From positions 1,116,001 through 1,180,000 of the forward strand of contig NZ_CP054492.1 of the NCBI RefSeq assembly GCF_015265455.1: DNA of 64,000 nt, written 5' to 3'. Origin of the DNA: Candidatus Sulfurimonas baltica. GTDB lineage: Bacteria; Campylobacterota; Campylobacteria; Campylobacterales; Sulfurimonadaceae. Shown piece after piece: positions 1-9,251 of this stretch; the stretch's first letter is position 1; each line of letters begins with the position of its first letter. The notes under the pieces were generated by a model. It saw nothing but the letters and a program-made list of their open reading frames with translations, had not been told where the DNA came from and did not search any database. Both the position numbers and the translations under genes were made by a program.

Positions 1-4
1 AAAT

Positions 5-544
5 ATGGAATCTAAAATAATATATAAAGATGAGCTTTTGGCGCTATGTGAAGACTTTATCGATGTTGGATATATGGCTGAAAATATTGAAGTTCAAGAC
101 ATGAATGGCAAAACAATAGAGATAAAAAGAAGCCATCCAGACAAAGCTATGACAATATTGGTCTCGTTTACACATGTAGATGATAGCTCTATTGATGAGA
201 TAATCAAGATAGATGAGTTTCTAAGTGATATACAAGTTCCCATAAAGTGTTATATGATTTTTGATAAAAATAATGAATCACAAAATATTTTAAAAAACAG
301 ACTCAAAAAATTTGAAGTAGTCATAGACAGCGAAGAAGAGTTTGGAAATATGTACGGTACAAAACTAGTAAGTGGTAGCTTAAAAGACAAGCTTACCAAG
401 TCTTTGTTTCTTATTGGCAAAGATGGTTCTGTATTTTATATAAATATGCCTAGTGATTTATGTAAAGAGTTAGACTTAGAGAGATTAAGAGTTGAACTAA
501 ATAAAGCTTATCTTAGTTACACAGGAGTTGGATGTCATGGATAA
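5..544 (+). CDS. Thioredoxin-fold (peroxiredoxin-like) protein, nif-associated
   Basis: The 179-residue protein has the alternating strand/helix pattern of an AhpC/TSA-type redoxin: a strand ending LVSFTHVDD near residue 52 and a late strand SLFLIGKDGSVFYI near 133-146. The usual peroxidatic cysteine is missing, because the position after the first core strand reads THVDDSS. The cysteines present lie at about 15, 82, 153 and 177, the last in a C-terminal GCHG. It may therefore be a structural or regulatory relative and not an active peroxidase. It is the first gene of an overlapping operon with a SIR2-like gene and clpX2, and its stop lies inside the start region of the next gene. Only four bases of upstream sequence are visible, so the start and promoter cannot be judged. 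Family assignment is inference from the fold pattern. Confidence 0.6.
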   Translation: MESKIIYKDELLALCEDFIDVGYMAENIEVQDMNGKTIEIKRSHPDKAMTILVSFTHVDDSSIDEIIKIDEFLSDIQVPIKCYMIFDKNNESQNILKNRLKKFEVVIDSEEEFGNMYGTKLVSGSLKDKLTKSLFLIGKDGSVFYINMPSDLCKELDLERLRVELNKAYLSYTGVGCHG

Positions 545-1358
545 TTTAGTACAAAGCCTTAAAGATGGAAGTTTAGTACCATTTGTTGGTATGAGAGTGT
601 TTGAAAATACAAAAGCAACAGATGGAAGCACGCTCCCGTATGATAGTGATAGTATGATTCTTTCACTAAACAGTGGTCGTGCTATGAGTTCAAGGCTTAT
701 GTATGAGTACTCAAGAGCAGCTATGAGTTTAGAACATAGAAGAGGTCGTGACTTTATTGTGCAAATGACAAATCATATTTATGCTTCAAAAGAGTATGAA
801 TTGCCATTTACATATGAGTACTTTAAGAGCATACAACCAAAGTATATGATTGATTTAAATCTTGATGATAGTGGATGTAAAATCTATGAAGATATAGAGC
901 ATTTTATGATTACAGGCATATCGAGAATAATGGCAGCAAATGATAGATTTGTAGTTTATAAATACGATTTAGATAAAAAAGAATATCTACATGTAGATAA
1001 AGAGGAGCTAGATGATTCTATACCGATTCTTTTTAAACCTCTTGGTTGTATGCTCCCAGATAAGAACTTCATCATAAGCGATGCAGACTTTGTTGACTGG
1101 CTTACAGAAGCTATGGGTGGGTTTGCTATGCCGACATTTTTAAAAGAGTATAAAAAAGATAAAAGCTATCTATTTTTAGGTGTTGATTTCTCTCGTGATA
1201 CTTACAGAATGGTAGCAAATGAACTTACTCTAAATTTAAAAGATGGTTATGTAGTGTCAAACAAGCAAGAGTACTCAAAAAAAGAGAAAAAATTTATATC
1301 TGCACACAATTTACAACTCATACAAGATTCTACTGATGAGTTTTTAAAGGCTTTATAA
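537..1358 (+). CDS. SIR2-like (SIR2_2 superfamily) protein
   Basis: The protein is about 273 residues. An N-terminal SLVPFVGMRVF segment resembles the glycine-containing nucleotide-binding start of SIR2-like domains. A central FKPLGCM strand and a late SYLFLGVDFSRDT strand match the Rossmann-like core of the SIR2_2 group used in standalone and defence proteins. I prefer the ATG at 537: an AGGAG lies 9 bases upstream, whereas the in-frame TTG at 528 directly abuts that AGGAG. The stop TAA overlaps the clpX2 start, so the two are translationally coupled. NAD binding or hydrolysis is possible for the superfamily but not shown here. Its role beside clpX2 in a probable nif operon is unknown. Confidence 0.6.
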   Translation: MDNLVQSLKDGSLVPFVGMRVFENTKATDGSTLPYDSDSMILSLNSGRAMSSRLMYEYSRAAMSLEHRRGRDFIVQMTNHIYASKEYELPFTYEYFKSIQPKYMIDLNLDDSGCKIYEDIEHFMITGISRIMAANDRFVVYKYDLDKKEYLHVDKEELDDSIPILFKPLGCMLPDKNFIISDADFVDWLTEAMGGFAMPTFLKEYKKDKSYLFLGVDFSRDTYRMVANELTLNLKDGYVVSNKQEYSKKEKKFISAHNLQLIQDSTDEFLKAL

Positions 1359-2572
1359 TGGAAAAATTTACATGTGATTTTTGTGGTAAAAACTCTGATG
1401 AGGTAGAGAAAATCTTTAGTGCTGAAAAGTCTCATATATGTAACGAGTGTATAGAGACTTGTTCTCTTGTTTTACATAAATCACAACTTCAAAAAGCTAA
1501 AAAAGAGTTTCAAAAGGGACTCAGTATCCCTACAAAACTAAAAGAACATTTAGACAACTATGTCATAGGTCAAGATGAAGCAAAAAAAGTTTTAAGTGTT
1601 GCTCTTTACTCGCACTATAAAAGAATCGATAAGCCTGTTCATAACAATATAGAGATTGAAAAAAGTAACATTTTGCTTGTAGGACCAACTGGTAGCGGTA
1701 AGACACTTTTAGCAAAAAGTTTGGCAAAAATCATGGATGTACCATTTGCAGTAGCAGATGCAACAGCACTCACCGAAGCTGGATATGTTGGAGAGGATGT
1801 TGAGTCTATTTTGTCCCGTCTCTTAGCATCAGCTGATTTTGACCTTGAAAAAGCTCAAAAAGGGATAATCTACATAGACGAGATAGACAAAATCGCAAAC
1901 AAGAGCGAGAGTGCAACAAGCGGCAGAGATGTAAGCGGAGAGGGCGTTCAGCAAGGTCTTCTTAAGATTTTAGAGGGTGGTGACGTTTATGTCCCTCTAA
2001 AGGGGAGCAGAAAAAGTTCATCCGCAGAGACAGTTCTTTTTGACACTACACATGTACTATTTATTTGTGGTGGTGCTTTTGTTGGTTTAGTTGATGATGA
2101 AGAGACAAAGAAAAAAAATAAAACTAAAGAGATGGGTTTTTTAAAGAGTAAAGAGAAAGAGAAACTAAGTTCTAACGACATTGAGTCAAAAGACTTAATA
2201 AGCTTTGGTCTTATCCCTGAGTTTATAGGAAGAATCCCAGTAATTACAACACTAAATCCATTATCAGTAGAAGACCTGATAAAAGTCCTAACAGAGCCTA
2301 AAAATGCGATTATAAAACAGTATCAAGCACTGTTTGAACTCGATGGAATTGATCTGGAGTTTAGCAAAGATGCCTTAGAAGAGATAGCAAAAATGGCGGA
2401 TAAAAAAGGCGTTGGAGCACGTGGACTAAGAGGGATAATAGAAAAAATCATGTTACCGCTTCAGTATGAGCTACCGGCTAAAAATGATGTTCAAGGGTGC
2501 AAAATCACTAAAAGCTTTATAGACGGCAAGGGTGAAGTAGAGTTGACATATGTACAAAAGGAGAAGAACTGA
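1358..2572 (+). CDS. clpX2: ClpX-type AAA+ unfoldase, second (nif-linked) copy
   Basis: This is a full-length ClpX of 404 residues. It has an N-terminal C4 zinc finger (Cys 6, 9, 28, 31), Walker A GPTGSGKT at about 109-116, the GYVG pore loop at about 142-145, Walker B IIYIDEID at about 170-177 and a C-terminal sensor-2 GARGLR. ClpX recognises proteins and feeds them to ClpP. The ClpP-contact tripeptide, usually IGF, appears here as MGF in a lysine-rich insert around residue 265. Azotobacter vinelandii carries a nif-cluster clpX2 that controls NifB and NifEN levels, and the setting here suggests a similar role. That is inference, because the housekeeping clpX is not in view. The start overlaps the stop of the preceding SIR2-like gene. 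Confidence 0.9.
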   Translation: MEKFTCDFCGKNSDEVEKIFSAEKSHICNECIETCSLVLHKSQLQKAKKEFQKGLSIPTKLKEHLDNYVIGQDEAKKVLSVALYSHYKRIDKPVHNNIEIEKSNILLVGPTGSGKTLLAKSLAKIMDVPFAVADATALTEAGYVGEDVESILSRLLASADFDLEKAQKGIIYIDEIDKIANKSESATSGRDVSGEGVQQGLLKILEGGDVYVPLKGSRKSSSAETVLFDTTHVLFICGGAFVGLVDDEETKKKNKTKEMGFLKSKEKEKLSSNDIESKDLISFGLIPEFIGRIPVITTLNPLSVEDLIKVLTEPKNAIIKQYQALFELDGIDLEFSKDALEEIAKMADKKGVGARGLRGIIEKIMLPLQYELPAKNDVQGCKITKSFIDGKGEVELTYVQKEKN

Positions 2573-2922
2573 TGGATGATCAATCAACAGTGTACGAGTG
2601 GGCAAAAACATATAAGTTTAGTGATGAGCAGATTCAATATGCAACAATTTTGGCACTTAAGATTTTAGATGATGAGTGTAAGATGGACTATGATAACTAC
2701 AACCTTTTTATGTCGGTATATGATGGCATAAATGACCAAGTCCCGTCACCGTTTAACCTTAGTGTTCACTCCATTATAAATCTAGCAAGAGCAGACGACC
2801 CCATAAAAGCAAGTCCAATCTACAAAGATATGATAGGTGAGCTAAGAATAACAATGATGAAAGATATGCAAAAGCCTATAATGAAAGCGTTTAAAAACTT
2901 AGTCTGGAGTGTGGCTTCTTAA
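2572..2922 (+). CDS. Small acidic protein of unknown function, last gene of the clpX2 operon
   Basis: The product is 116 residues, mostly helical by composition, with no signal peptide or membrane segment and a single cysteine (in DDECKMD). Its ATG overlaps the clpX2 TGA, and AAGGAGAAG lies upstream, so it is translated from the same message. I recognise no domain. Its fixed position behind clpX2 suggests an adaptor or nif accessory protein, but nothing in the sequence proves this. Confidence 0.6.
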   Translation: MDDQSTVYEWAKTYKFSDEQIQYATILALKILDDECKMDYDNYNLFMSVYDGINDQVPSPFNLSVHSIINLARADDPIKASPIYKDMIGELRITMMKDMQKPIMKAFKNLVWSVAS

Positions 2923-2926
2923 ACGT

Positions 2927-2973
2927 CACAAAACTCCAAACTTGCTAAATCTGAGACCGTTGAGAGTTTTGTG
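2927..2973. repeat. 10-bp inverted repeat beginning an IS-end-like remnant
   Basis: CACAAAACTC at 2927-2936 and GAGTTTTGTG at 2964-2973 form a perfect 10-bp stem around a 27-base loop, just after the clpX2 operon. It could work as a weak terminator, but no T run follows. The right arm belongs to a stretch (about 2953-3012) that recurs near 23607-23665, so I favour the end of an old insertion sequence. Confidence 0.5.
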
Positions 2974-3012
2974 TCAGTAACCGATAGTCATTAAAATTAT
3001 ATGATAGTTTAA
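2953..3012. repeat. Dispersed repeat, copy A (IS-end-like)
   Basis: This stretch shares a pattern with 23607-23665: a GTT(G/A)A(G/A)AG start, then AGTTTTGTGT, then a CGATAGT-ATTAA block, and a closing AGTTTAAC or AGTTAAC. The two copies differ at several bases and short gaps. ACACAAAACT motifs are common at IS256-family ends, and IS256 debris does exist in this window. The identity is inferred. Confidence 0.5.
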
Positions 3013-3151
3013 CAATTTGGTTTGAAACTTAGAGAAAGTTACAAAATCTACAGGTTTTGCAACTGTCTAGTTCGTAGACATAATATGCATACAAAATATC
3101 ATAAATTTGTGCGATAATGTAAACTATAAAAAATATAATTAGGAATAAAGT

Positions 3152-4396
3152 TTGCAAGAGATTAAAAAACATTTTTACCATGCGATATTGATTTCGATAT
3201 TTACCGTAGTAGCAGGCTTTTCATTTAAAATATTTTTAGCGAGAATCATAGAAAAAGATGTACTCACTCTCTATTATACAGCCATAGATATTTTCTCTTT
3301 TTCACTCCTTATTCTTATAGGCTTTCGCTCATCCATGGTCGTAGCTTACGCAAAGAGTAAAAAAGATGAGAATATTATCAATATCTTTAGATACTTCATC
3401 ATAGTCCTTGTACTTTTGTCATGGGGTCTTATACTTCCGTATCTAAAGCATCGCGTTGGTATAGAGATACATTACTGGTATCTTGTTTTCACTATCCTTA
3501 CCATGAGCTCTTATGCTTATCTTACTAATCAGTTAGCTATGTATAGACTCTACTCTATAATGAAGCAGAGTACATTTATGGAACCAATACTTGGGGCCAT
3601 TTGGTTTTTGATAGCTTACTATATAGCACATACAAATGGTCTAAAGTCACTTTTTATTATGACCATCATGAGTTATATGGGACTCTCAATCTTTATATGG
3701 CTAAAAAAACGCCGTGAAATTAATGAACCGCATTTAGCTCAAGTAGAATTTGATACCGATACAAAAACATTCCTTAAAAACGCAGTACTCTCTACTGTAG
3801 AATTTGGCTCAGGAATAGTCATGATATATATGGCAGTATTTTTTCTTATGCACTACTACAGCATAGAGGAGTTGGGAGACTTTCAAGTGGTTACCAAACC
3901 TGTTTTGATGTACATGATTACTCTTTTTGTATTTCCAGTTTTCCGATTTTTACTTCCTGAACTCTCTAAACTCCATACTCATAAATCATACAAAGAGATA
4001 ATTGATCTACAGCGATGGTTTTATAAGTTTGCATTTTTAATAAGTGGCTCTTTTGTGCTACTAATGGTTTTTTATTCTCAAGAGTTTGTTTCACTGGCAT
4101 TTAAACCTGAGTACCAAGGTGCGTATTTATACCTGACTCATTTGAGCTTTTTCTTTATATTTATTATGTTAAATGCTTTTCAACTCTCTTTGATTAAAGC
4201 TTCTGGAGCATTTGGGAAGGCTCTATTTGTAAGAGTGAGCGGGATAGCTCTTTTTGTGGTGGCATTTTATATTACAAGACTTTACTCAGAAAACTCAGTA
4301 TCTGTAGTCTTTGGTTTAGCACTTGGTTATATGGGGATGTTTGTTCTCTCTTTTGTAGAAGTAAGAAAGATTATGCGAAGAATTAACCTCCTATAG
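3152..4396 (+). CDS. Oligosaccharide flippase / MOP-superfamily membrane protein
   Basis: This is a 414-residue integral membrane protein with about 10-12 hydrophobic segments over its whole length. It has the spacing of the polysaccharide flippase (Wzx/MATE-like) families: an N-terminal TM pair, a polar loop near residue 190-205, and a second half starting near NAVLSTVEFGSG. Such proteins move lipid-linked sugars across the inner membrane. The start is a TTG with AGGA about 7 bases upstream. No glycosyltransferase genes sit beside it, so the substrate is unknown. It stands alone between the clpX2 operon and an IS1182 element and may be a leftover of a surface-polysaccharide locus. Confidence 0.65.
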   Translation: MQEIKKHFYHAILISIFTVVAGFSFKIFLARIIEKDVLTLYYTAIDIFSFSLLILIGFRSSMVVAYAKSKKDENIINIFRYFIIVLVLLSWGLILPYLKHRVGIEIHYWYLVFTILTMSSYAYLTNQLAMYRLYSIMKQSTFMEPILGAIWFLIAYYIAHTNGLKSLFIMTIMSYMGLSIFIWLKKRREINEPHLAQVEFDTDTKTFLKNAVLSTVEFGSGIVMIYMAVFFLMHYYSIEELGDFQVVTKPVLMYMITLFVFPVFRFLLPELSKLHTHKSYKEIIDLQRWFYKFAFLISGSFVLLMVFYSQEFVSLAFKPEYQGAYLYLTHLSFFFIFIMLNAFQLSLIKASGAFGKALFVRVSGIALFVVAFYITRLYSENSVSVVFGLALGYMGMFVLSFVEVRKIMRRINLL

Positions 4397-4567
4397 CAGA
4401 GATTTAATATCTTGTATAGATGTAATTACTTGTTCAATAGTGTGTACCATGTTCTTTAAGATTGATGCATGGTTTAATCATTCCAAACAGTTGAAAGTCT
4501 TTTCCACTTTTATGACATAGTGTTTTCAGTTGTCTTTAAAAATAAGGCAAAAGTTCAAAAATCTACT

Positions 4568-6272
4568 GAGACTGTGAAAGAACTAATCATGTATCAGTAA
4601 AAAGTGTCGAGCTTAAGAACATTTTTTAAGGTTCAGGCGGAAAAACTCATTTTTTGACGAAAAAATGTCCTAAAAAAGTATAAAACTGCAAGATACTCCG
4701 CTATTTCTTGCTTGATACTCTCAAGATTGCCACTTTTTAACGCTTTCATAAGCTTTTGAAACAGTGCAATGCCAATCAGGTTCAACAATCTTCTGAAATT
4801 ATAGGTGAGCATAATGAGAGCATTTTCTCCAGCAACCTTTGTTTTACCACGCATCAGAAAGTGGCTCCAGCCAAGATTTTGTTTGATTGTACCAAAAGGG
4901 TGTTCTGCCAGAGCGGCACGCTGTTTAATCATAGTTCTAGCTTCTGGTGTCTGCATCTTTGTACGGTGTTCGACAATGAGTGCTTCATGCTCCCAGCGCC
5001 AGAGACGTTTTGCAGGTGTTTTCTCAGGAAGACACTCTGAACGTAATGGACAGACTTTACATACAGAGTGGGTACCGAAATACATAAAACGCTTGATACC
5101 CTTATTCTCATAAATAGTTTTTTTTCGCTTTAACACTTTGTTGTTTGGGCAGTGATAGCAATCGTTGGCTTCATCATAATGAAATGCATCACGAGGAAAC
5201 TTTCCTCTGTCTACTTGCTTTTTTTGCTTATCTTGTATGGGTACATAAACATCTATTCCCTCATCAACACATCTCTTAATCTCTTTTGGATTGTAGTAAC
5301 CTGCATCAGCTACGACTTTGATATGTTTATTGCCTGTAGCTTCTTTAGCTTGAGTTGCTAGAGGATAAAGTTGATCTAAGTCAACTCCTTTGGTGGAGAT
5401 GTCAGTAGCGACAATAAACTTGTATTTACCATCAACAGCAATCTGGGTATTATAGGCCATAAGATGATGTGCCGGTTTACGCATCAAGGTAGCATCGGGA
5501 TCACTTTTGCAATATTGTGTTACATTACGCTCTTTCAATGTGTGTAGATTACTGTTCAATTTTGATTTATATTTTTTAAGTCGATCCAGATATTGCTTGT
5601 GTACTACTGATGCTATCTCTTTCTTCTCACAGCTATCGCTATACTCTAGTGAACTTAAATACTCTGCTATTTTCTCATCAACAGATTCTATATCCTTACG
5701 AGTCATTGTTTCAGAGATAAGTTGATTCTTTGATGCATTAGCCCGTAAAAAGGCACCGTCAATGGCAACGACTTCTCCATCAATCAAATCGACAGAACGG
5801 CATAGCATTACAAAGTCACGAAATAATTGTTTCAGTACCTTGGGATTATCTTTGCGAAAGTTAGCAATAGTCTTGTATCCAGGAGTAAGTCCAGCACAAA
5901 GCCACATCATCTCAACATTGCGTTTAAGTTCACGTTCGAGCTTTCTAGAACTTCGGATACTATTGAGATATCCATAGAGATAAATCTTCAAAAGTAGTGC
6001 TGGATGATATGCAGGTTGACCATCAGAACTACCACTACTTGTAAACACTCCCAAAGTAGCTAAATCTATACTATCGACATAGCTGTCAATAGCCCTTACT
6101 GAATTATCCTCATCAACATACTCATCCAGACTGGGAGGAAATAAGAGTTGTTGATGGCGGTTTAACCCCTCTTTGTAATTTGGCATTGTTCAGCCTTTTT
6201 CGTTGATATATGATATATCTATTTTAGCTTATTTGTGATTATCACTTGCTTTGGGAGTTCTTTCACAGTCTC
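4568..6272 (-). mobile_element. Complete IS1182-family insertion sequence
   Basis: Perfect 17-bp terminal inverted repeats lie at 4568-4584 (GAGACTGTGAAAGAACT) and 6256-6272 (AGTTCTTTCACAGTCTC). They are bounded by a direct duplication TACT at 4564-4567 and 6273-6276. The element is 1,705 bp and holds one transposase gene on the minus strand. The intact ends, target duplication and uninterrupted gene suggest a recent and possibly active insertion. Confidence 0.85.
4633..6186 (-). CDS. IS1182-family transposase
   Basis: The 517-residue DDE transposase starts MPNYKEGLNRHQQLLFPPSL, a typical IS1182 opening. An N-terminal DUF772-like domain (residues ~45-130) includes the stretch PALLLKIYLYGYLNSIRSSR. 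The catalytic core has DGAFLRANASK (first Asp) and VADAGYYNP (second Asp). A cysteine-bearing region (HCPNNK, CKVCPLRSEC) is followed by a late HPFGTIKQNLGW segment that carries the usual C-terminal core. The length is normal and no frameshift was seen. It cuts and pastes the surrounding element. Confidence 0.92.
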   Translation of the reverse strand: MPNYKEGLNRHQQLLFPPSLDEYVDEDNSVRAIDSYVDSIDLATLGVFTSSGSSDGQPAYHPALLLKIYLYGYLNSIRSSRKLERELKRNVEMMWLCAGLTPGYKTIANFRKDNPKVLKQLFRDFVMLCRSVDLIDGEVVAIDGAFLRANASKNQLISETMTRKDIESVDEKIAEYLSSLEYSDSCEKKEIASVVHKQYLDRLKKYKSKLNSNLHTLKERNVTQYCKSDPDATLMRKPAHHLMAYNTQIAVDGKYKFIVATDISTKGVDLDQLYPLATQAKEATGNKHIKVVADAGYYNPKEIKRCVDEGIDVYVPIQDKQKKQVDRGKFPRDAFHYDEANDCYHCPNNKVLKRKKTIYENKGIKRFMYFGTHSVCKVCPLRSECLPEKTPAKRLWRWEHEALIVEHRTKMQTPEARTMIKQRAALAEHPFGTIKQNLGWSHFLMRGKTKVAGENALIMLTYNFRRLLNLIGIALFQKLMKALKSGNLESIKQEIAEYLAVLYFFRTFFRQKMSFSA

Positions 6273-6363
6273 TACTGTATTTGGAACTGTCTAGTTTACA
6301 GGGGACATTCCAATTTGCTATTTTAATCCGAATATCGTATAATTATAAAAAAGGAGGGTACTT

Positions 6364-6756
6364 ATGAAAACTAAAGATATATTTGATGTATTTGGTATTG
6401 CTCCATCTACATTATCTGACTGGAGTAAAGAAGATAACAAAAAGCATACCCTTGCTCAGCTGCTTAAAAATATGAGCATGGATGATGTTAAAGATATCTT
6501 ATCAAAGGAACAAAACTCTCGATCAAAGCCAGTGATGCTTTTATCAACGGTGAATTGTTCTATAGGAAATAAAAAAAAGCATTTTACACTTACTGGTTTA
6601 AAAAATCTGTTTTATAAAAAAGAGCCTTTAGATGTGTATGATAAATATGCACTTAAAACTATAAAGAATGAAGCATTAGAAGAAGAGATAGTGGATTTTA
6701 CAAACTACTATAGAATATCTCCTAAGAGAGTTGAAACAGTATTGGCTTCATTATGA
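6364..6756 (+). CDS. Probable antitoxin of an AbiE-like toxin/antitoxin pair
   Basis: This 130-residue protein has a short N-terminal helix-turn-helix-like segment (IFDVFGIAPSTLSDWSK, residues ~6-22) and no other recognisable domain. A strong GGAGG lies 6-7 bases upstream of the ATG. The next gene, a nucleotidyltransferase toxin, starts inside its last codons (ATGA-type overlap), the usual order for type IV AbiE modules: antitoxin first, toxin second. It is shorter than classical AbiEi and lacks its full winged-helix domain, so it is a different antitoxin class in the same position. It probably represses its own promoter. Confidence 0.6.
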   Translation: MKTKDIFDVFGIAPSTLSDWSKEDNKKHTLAQLLKNMSMDDVKDILSKEQNSRSKPVMLLSTVNCSIGNKKKHFTLTGLKNLFYKKEPLDVYDKYALKTIKNEALEEEIVDFTNYYRISPKRVETVLASL

Positions 6757-7451
6757 AAAATATTGAATTTATAAAAGAACATTACAGTGAACAGATACAC
6801 GCTTTAAACAGTTTTATTCAAGATGCTTACAGTTCTTTACCAAATAAAGACTACTCTACAATCAGGTTTGGTGGTGGAACTGCATTAGCTATATACTATT
6901 TTCAACACAGGCTTAGTTTTGATATTGACTTATTTGTGACTGATGTACAAATATTAAACTACCTTAGCCCAAAGCATTGGATAGATGAAACAAATAAATT
7001 TAATACTAGCAAGTACATTGATCTATCAAACCACATAAGAGTATTGGAGAAGAAGAATAATATAAAAATCGACGTATTGGTCTCTCAAAATGCTTCATCT
7101 GAGTATTTACTTGACAATTCAAAAGTTATTTTTACCAGTGATGTATATGTTGAGAGCATAGAAGATATTATTGCTAAGAAAATAGTTTATAGACGAAATG
7201 ATAATCTTACAAGAGACATTATAGATATCGCCATAGCTATAAAGTTAAAAGATGGCATCCTGCAAAATATGCTTGAGAGAGGCTTGATTAATGAACTAGA
7301 TTTGAAAGAGTTAAAAACTTCATTGGAGAACTTAGATAAAAAAACTTTCGAAGAGGAGATAGAAATTGTAGCGCCTTTTGAAAATTACATAAATGATGCT
7401 AAAAATGCTCCTGAGATTATAAAGCAAGAATGTCAAAAAATATTAACTTAG
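6753..7451 (+). CDS. AbiEii/AbiGii-family nucleotidyltransferase toxin
   Basis: This 232-residue protein carries the DNA polymerase beta-like signature of AbiEii toxins. RFGGGTALAIYYF (residues ~38-50) is followed by HRLSFDIDLF with metal-binding Asp 57 and Asp 59, and a third acidic position lies in IKIDVLVS near 108. A lysine-bearing EDIIAKKIVYR helix follows, as in the family. AbiEii enzymes transfer nucleotides to RNA targets, stop growth and can abort phage infection. The gene overlaps its antitoxin by 4 bases. All catalytic positions look intact. It lies just downstream of an IS1182 copy in an accessory stretch. Confidence 0.8.
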   Translation: MKNIEFIKEHYSEQIHALNSFIQDAYSSLPNKDYSTIRFGGGTALAIYYFQHRLSFDIDLFVTDVQILNYLSPKHWIDETNKFNTSKYIDLSNHIRVLEKKNNIKIDVLVSQNASSEYLLDNSKVIFTSDVYVESIEDIIAKKIVYRRNDNLTRDIIDIAIAIKLKDGILQNMLERGLINELDLKELKTSLENLDKKTFEEEIEIVAPFENYINDAKNAPEIIKQECQKILT

Positions 7452-7556
7452 ATGTGCTTCTGTGGAGTTCGTTTGTTCCAAAAAGAACAGTTACTGGAAC
7501 TTACTTCAATTTTTCATTTAATACTTTACTGTATCTTCTTTATTATAAGGTTTTAA

Positions 7557-8003
7557 TCAAGCTGCTTGAAATACAACTTGATCTTTTGCCATTTGATATA
7601 GGGAATGACGTATAGAAGATGAAATGTTAAATCTTTTTAATTTTTGAGCAATAGCAATAAGTGTATCTTTGTTTGAAAAGTCAATATCATTTTTATGTAA
7701 AACTTTATCAGCAAGCACTTCAATAACTTGATTATATGTAATATCATTACCAAGAACTTGAATTAACTCATTTATATTATGTCCTGAGATGTAGTCTATA
7801 TCTATTGCCAATTTTTGAGCTACATCTTTGTAAAGACCTCGATCTATAAGAGTTTTTATAATGTCATTCTTTATATTATTCTGTTGTCTTTTTTTTGATT
7901 TAACGACCTTAGTACTGTGTTTAGCTATTAGTACCTCTTGATGTGCATAGCCAACATTATTTATAATAAGTAGGCTAACAATAGTAAAAACTTTTACTTT
8001 CAC
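7557..8003 (-). CDS. Small exported protein of unknown function
   Basis: This 148-residue protein has a clear N-terminal signal (MKVKVFTIVSLLIINNVGYA, cleavage probably after GYA-H). The mature part is polar and helical, with short repeats of the type KTLIDRGLYKDVAQKLAIDI and EVLADKVLHKNDIDF. These suggest small helical-hairpin repeats in the periplasm. The GTG start at 8003 has AGGAG 5 bases upstream. It is convergent with the toxin gene. No family was recognised. Confidence 0.55.
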   Translation of the reverse strand: MKVKVFTIVSLLIINNVGYAHQEVLIAKHSTKVVKSKKRQQNNIKNDIIKTLIDRGLYKDVAQKLAIDIDYISGHNINELIQVLGNDITYNQVIEVLADKVLHKNDIDFSNKDTLIAIAQKLKRFNISSSIRHSLYQMAKDQVVFQAA

Positions 8004-8202
8004 ATTAACTCCTTTAATTACTTTTTATCTTTGTACTTTATTCAAAAAAAATTAACAGAACTATTTTAGATATATGTTAATTAAAAATTTTAAGGGTTAA
8101 GGATAGGTAATCCTTAACAGATTTGTAGTGCGTCAAAAATATAGAAGTTGTATATTCTGAGTTAATTAAGTCAAGTAAAATAAATAAATTATGTCATATG
8201 AA

Positions 8203-9204
8203 TTATTTTGTAATAATACCGTGTAGCAGTCGTCCAAGAATATCCGTACCTGTAATAATCCGCTGGTCTTCACCCCATATAATGACAATATCCTTGTCTA
8301 TAACATCATCTTCAGTATCAACTTTAAGTCCAGGTAGTGTATCGCCAAGAGTTGACTCAAGATTTGAGATAATCACTGGTCTATGACAATACTTTATTGG
8401 TTCAAAAGTATCATACTCAAATAATGCAGCACTTATAAAGCGGTCCACATCTATTACTAGCCTAGGCTTACCTTGAGTATCTATAATAATTACCCATGAC
8501 TTTTTAGATTGATACACAAGGCGTAAAAAAGGATCATTTGCAGAAGAGGTTATAGTTGGGAAAATTGGATGTCTGCCTTCAAACTCTAAAGAGATTATAC
8601 TTTGTGGGTCAATAGGTACACCCTCCTGGCCTACCTGTAAATCATCAATGGCAAGAAAATTAAGTGCTCCAGTTCCCTCAACATGAGCAATATCACTGTC
8701 TTTCTCACGTATATGCATCCTTAATATTTCTTCAATCTCATTCTCTTTGTAAAACTTTATTCCTTCTTTACCTAACCACATATCAAGAATTTTTGCAGAA
8801 GGCTTAGCTAACGGCCATAGGAGTATTTGATAAAAATGTACCACGGGTGAGAATATTGATGCAACACGTAAGGCATTACGAGAAAAATATGCCTGTGGAA
8901 CAATTTCACCAAAAATAGTAATAATAAAAGTAGAAAAGATAAAGGCTACAAGGCCTGTCATTACAGAGTTTGAAAGAAGTGCTAACAATACATTTACTCC
9001 GACATTTCCCCATAAAGTCGTAGTTAAGAGATAATTTGAATCTTTCCGCAATTTAAGTACTTTGGCAGCATCTTTGTTACCATTTGACATCTCAATTTCA
9101 AGTCGCATCTTACTTAGGCTGAAAAATGCCAAATTGAGACCTGAAAACATTCCAGCTTGTGATATGCATATCAATATTCCAATCCATGTTACTAAGTCAG
9201 TCAT
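8203..9204 (-). CDS. CNNM-domain (DUF21) membrane protein, CorB/hemolysin-like
   Basis: The 333-residue protein has an N-terminal DUF21/CNNM membrane domain: segments around residues 5-28, 60-80, 85-110 and 115-140, including the motif FGEIVPQAYFSRNA. A cytosolic part follows where the CBS pair would lie (ITSSANDPFLRLVYQSKKSWVIII). The family includes divalent cation (Mg2+/Co2+) transporters such as CorB/CorC. The C-terminal CorC_HlyC module is not obvious, so the protein is short for the full family. It sits next to a universal stress protein and an antiporter operon on the same strand, which fits an ion-balance role. Confidence 0.75.
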   Translation of the reverse strand: MTDLVTWIGILICISQAGMFSGLNLAFFSLSKMRLEIEMSNGNKDAAKVLKLRKDSNYLLTTTLWGNVGVNVLLALLSNSVMTGLVAFIFSTFIITIFGEIVPQAYFSRNALRVASIFSPVVHFYQILLWPLAKPSAKILDMWLGKEGIKFYKENEIEEILRMHIREKDSDIAHVEGTGALNFLAIDDLQVGQEGVPIDPQSIISLEFEGRHPIFPTITSSANDPFLRLVYQSKKSWVIIIDTQGKPRLVIDVDRFISAALFEYDTFEPIKYCHRPVIISNLESTLGDTLPGLKVDTEDDVIDKDIVIIWGEDQRIITGTDILGRLLHGIITK

Positions 9205-9251
9205 ACTTTATCATGTCTTTTCAATTTTTTGTTTTAACTTTTTGACTCATT

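Noticed and set aside
3060-3081. CTGTCTAGTT words near 3064 and 6287 as ends of a large composite element
   Set aside because: The match is only about 10 bases, and the IS1182 element already has its own ends and target duplication inside that span.
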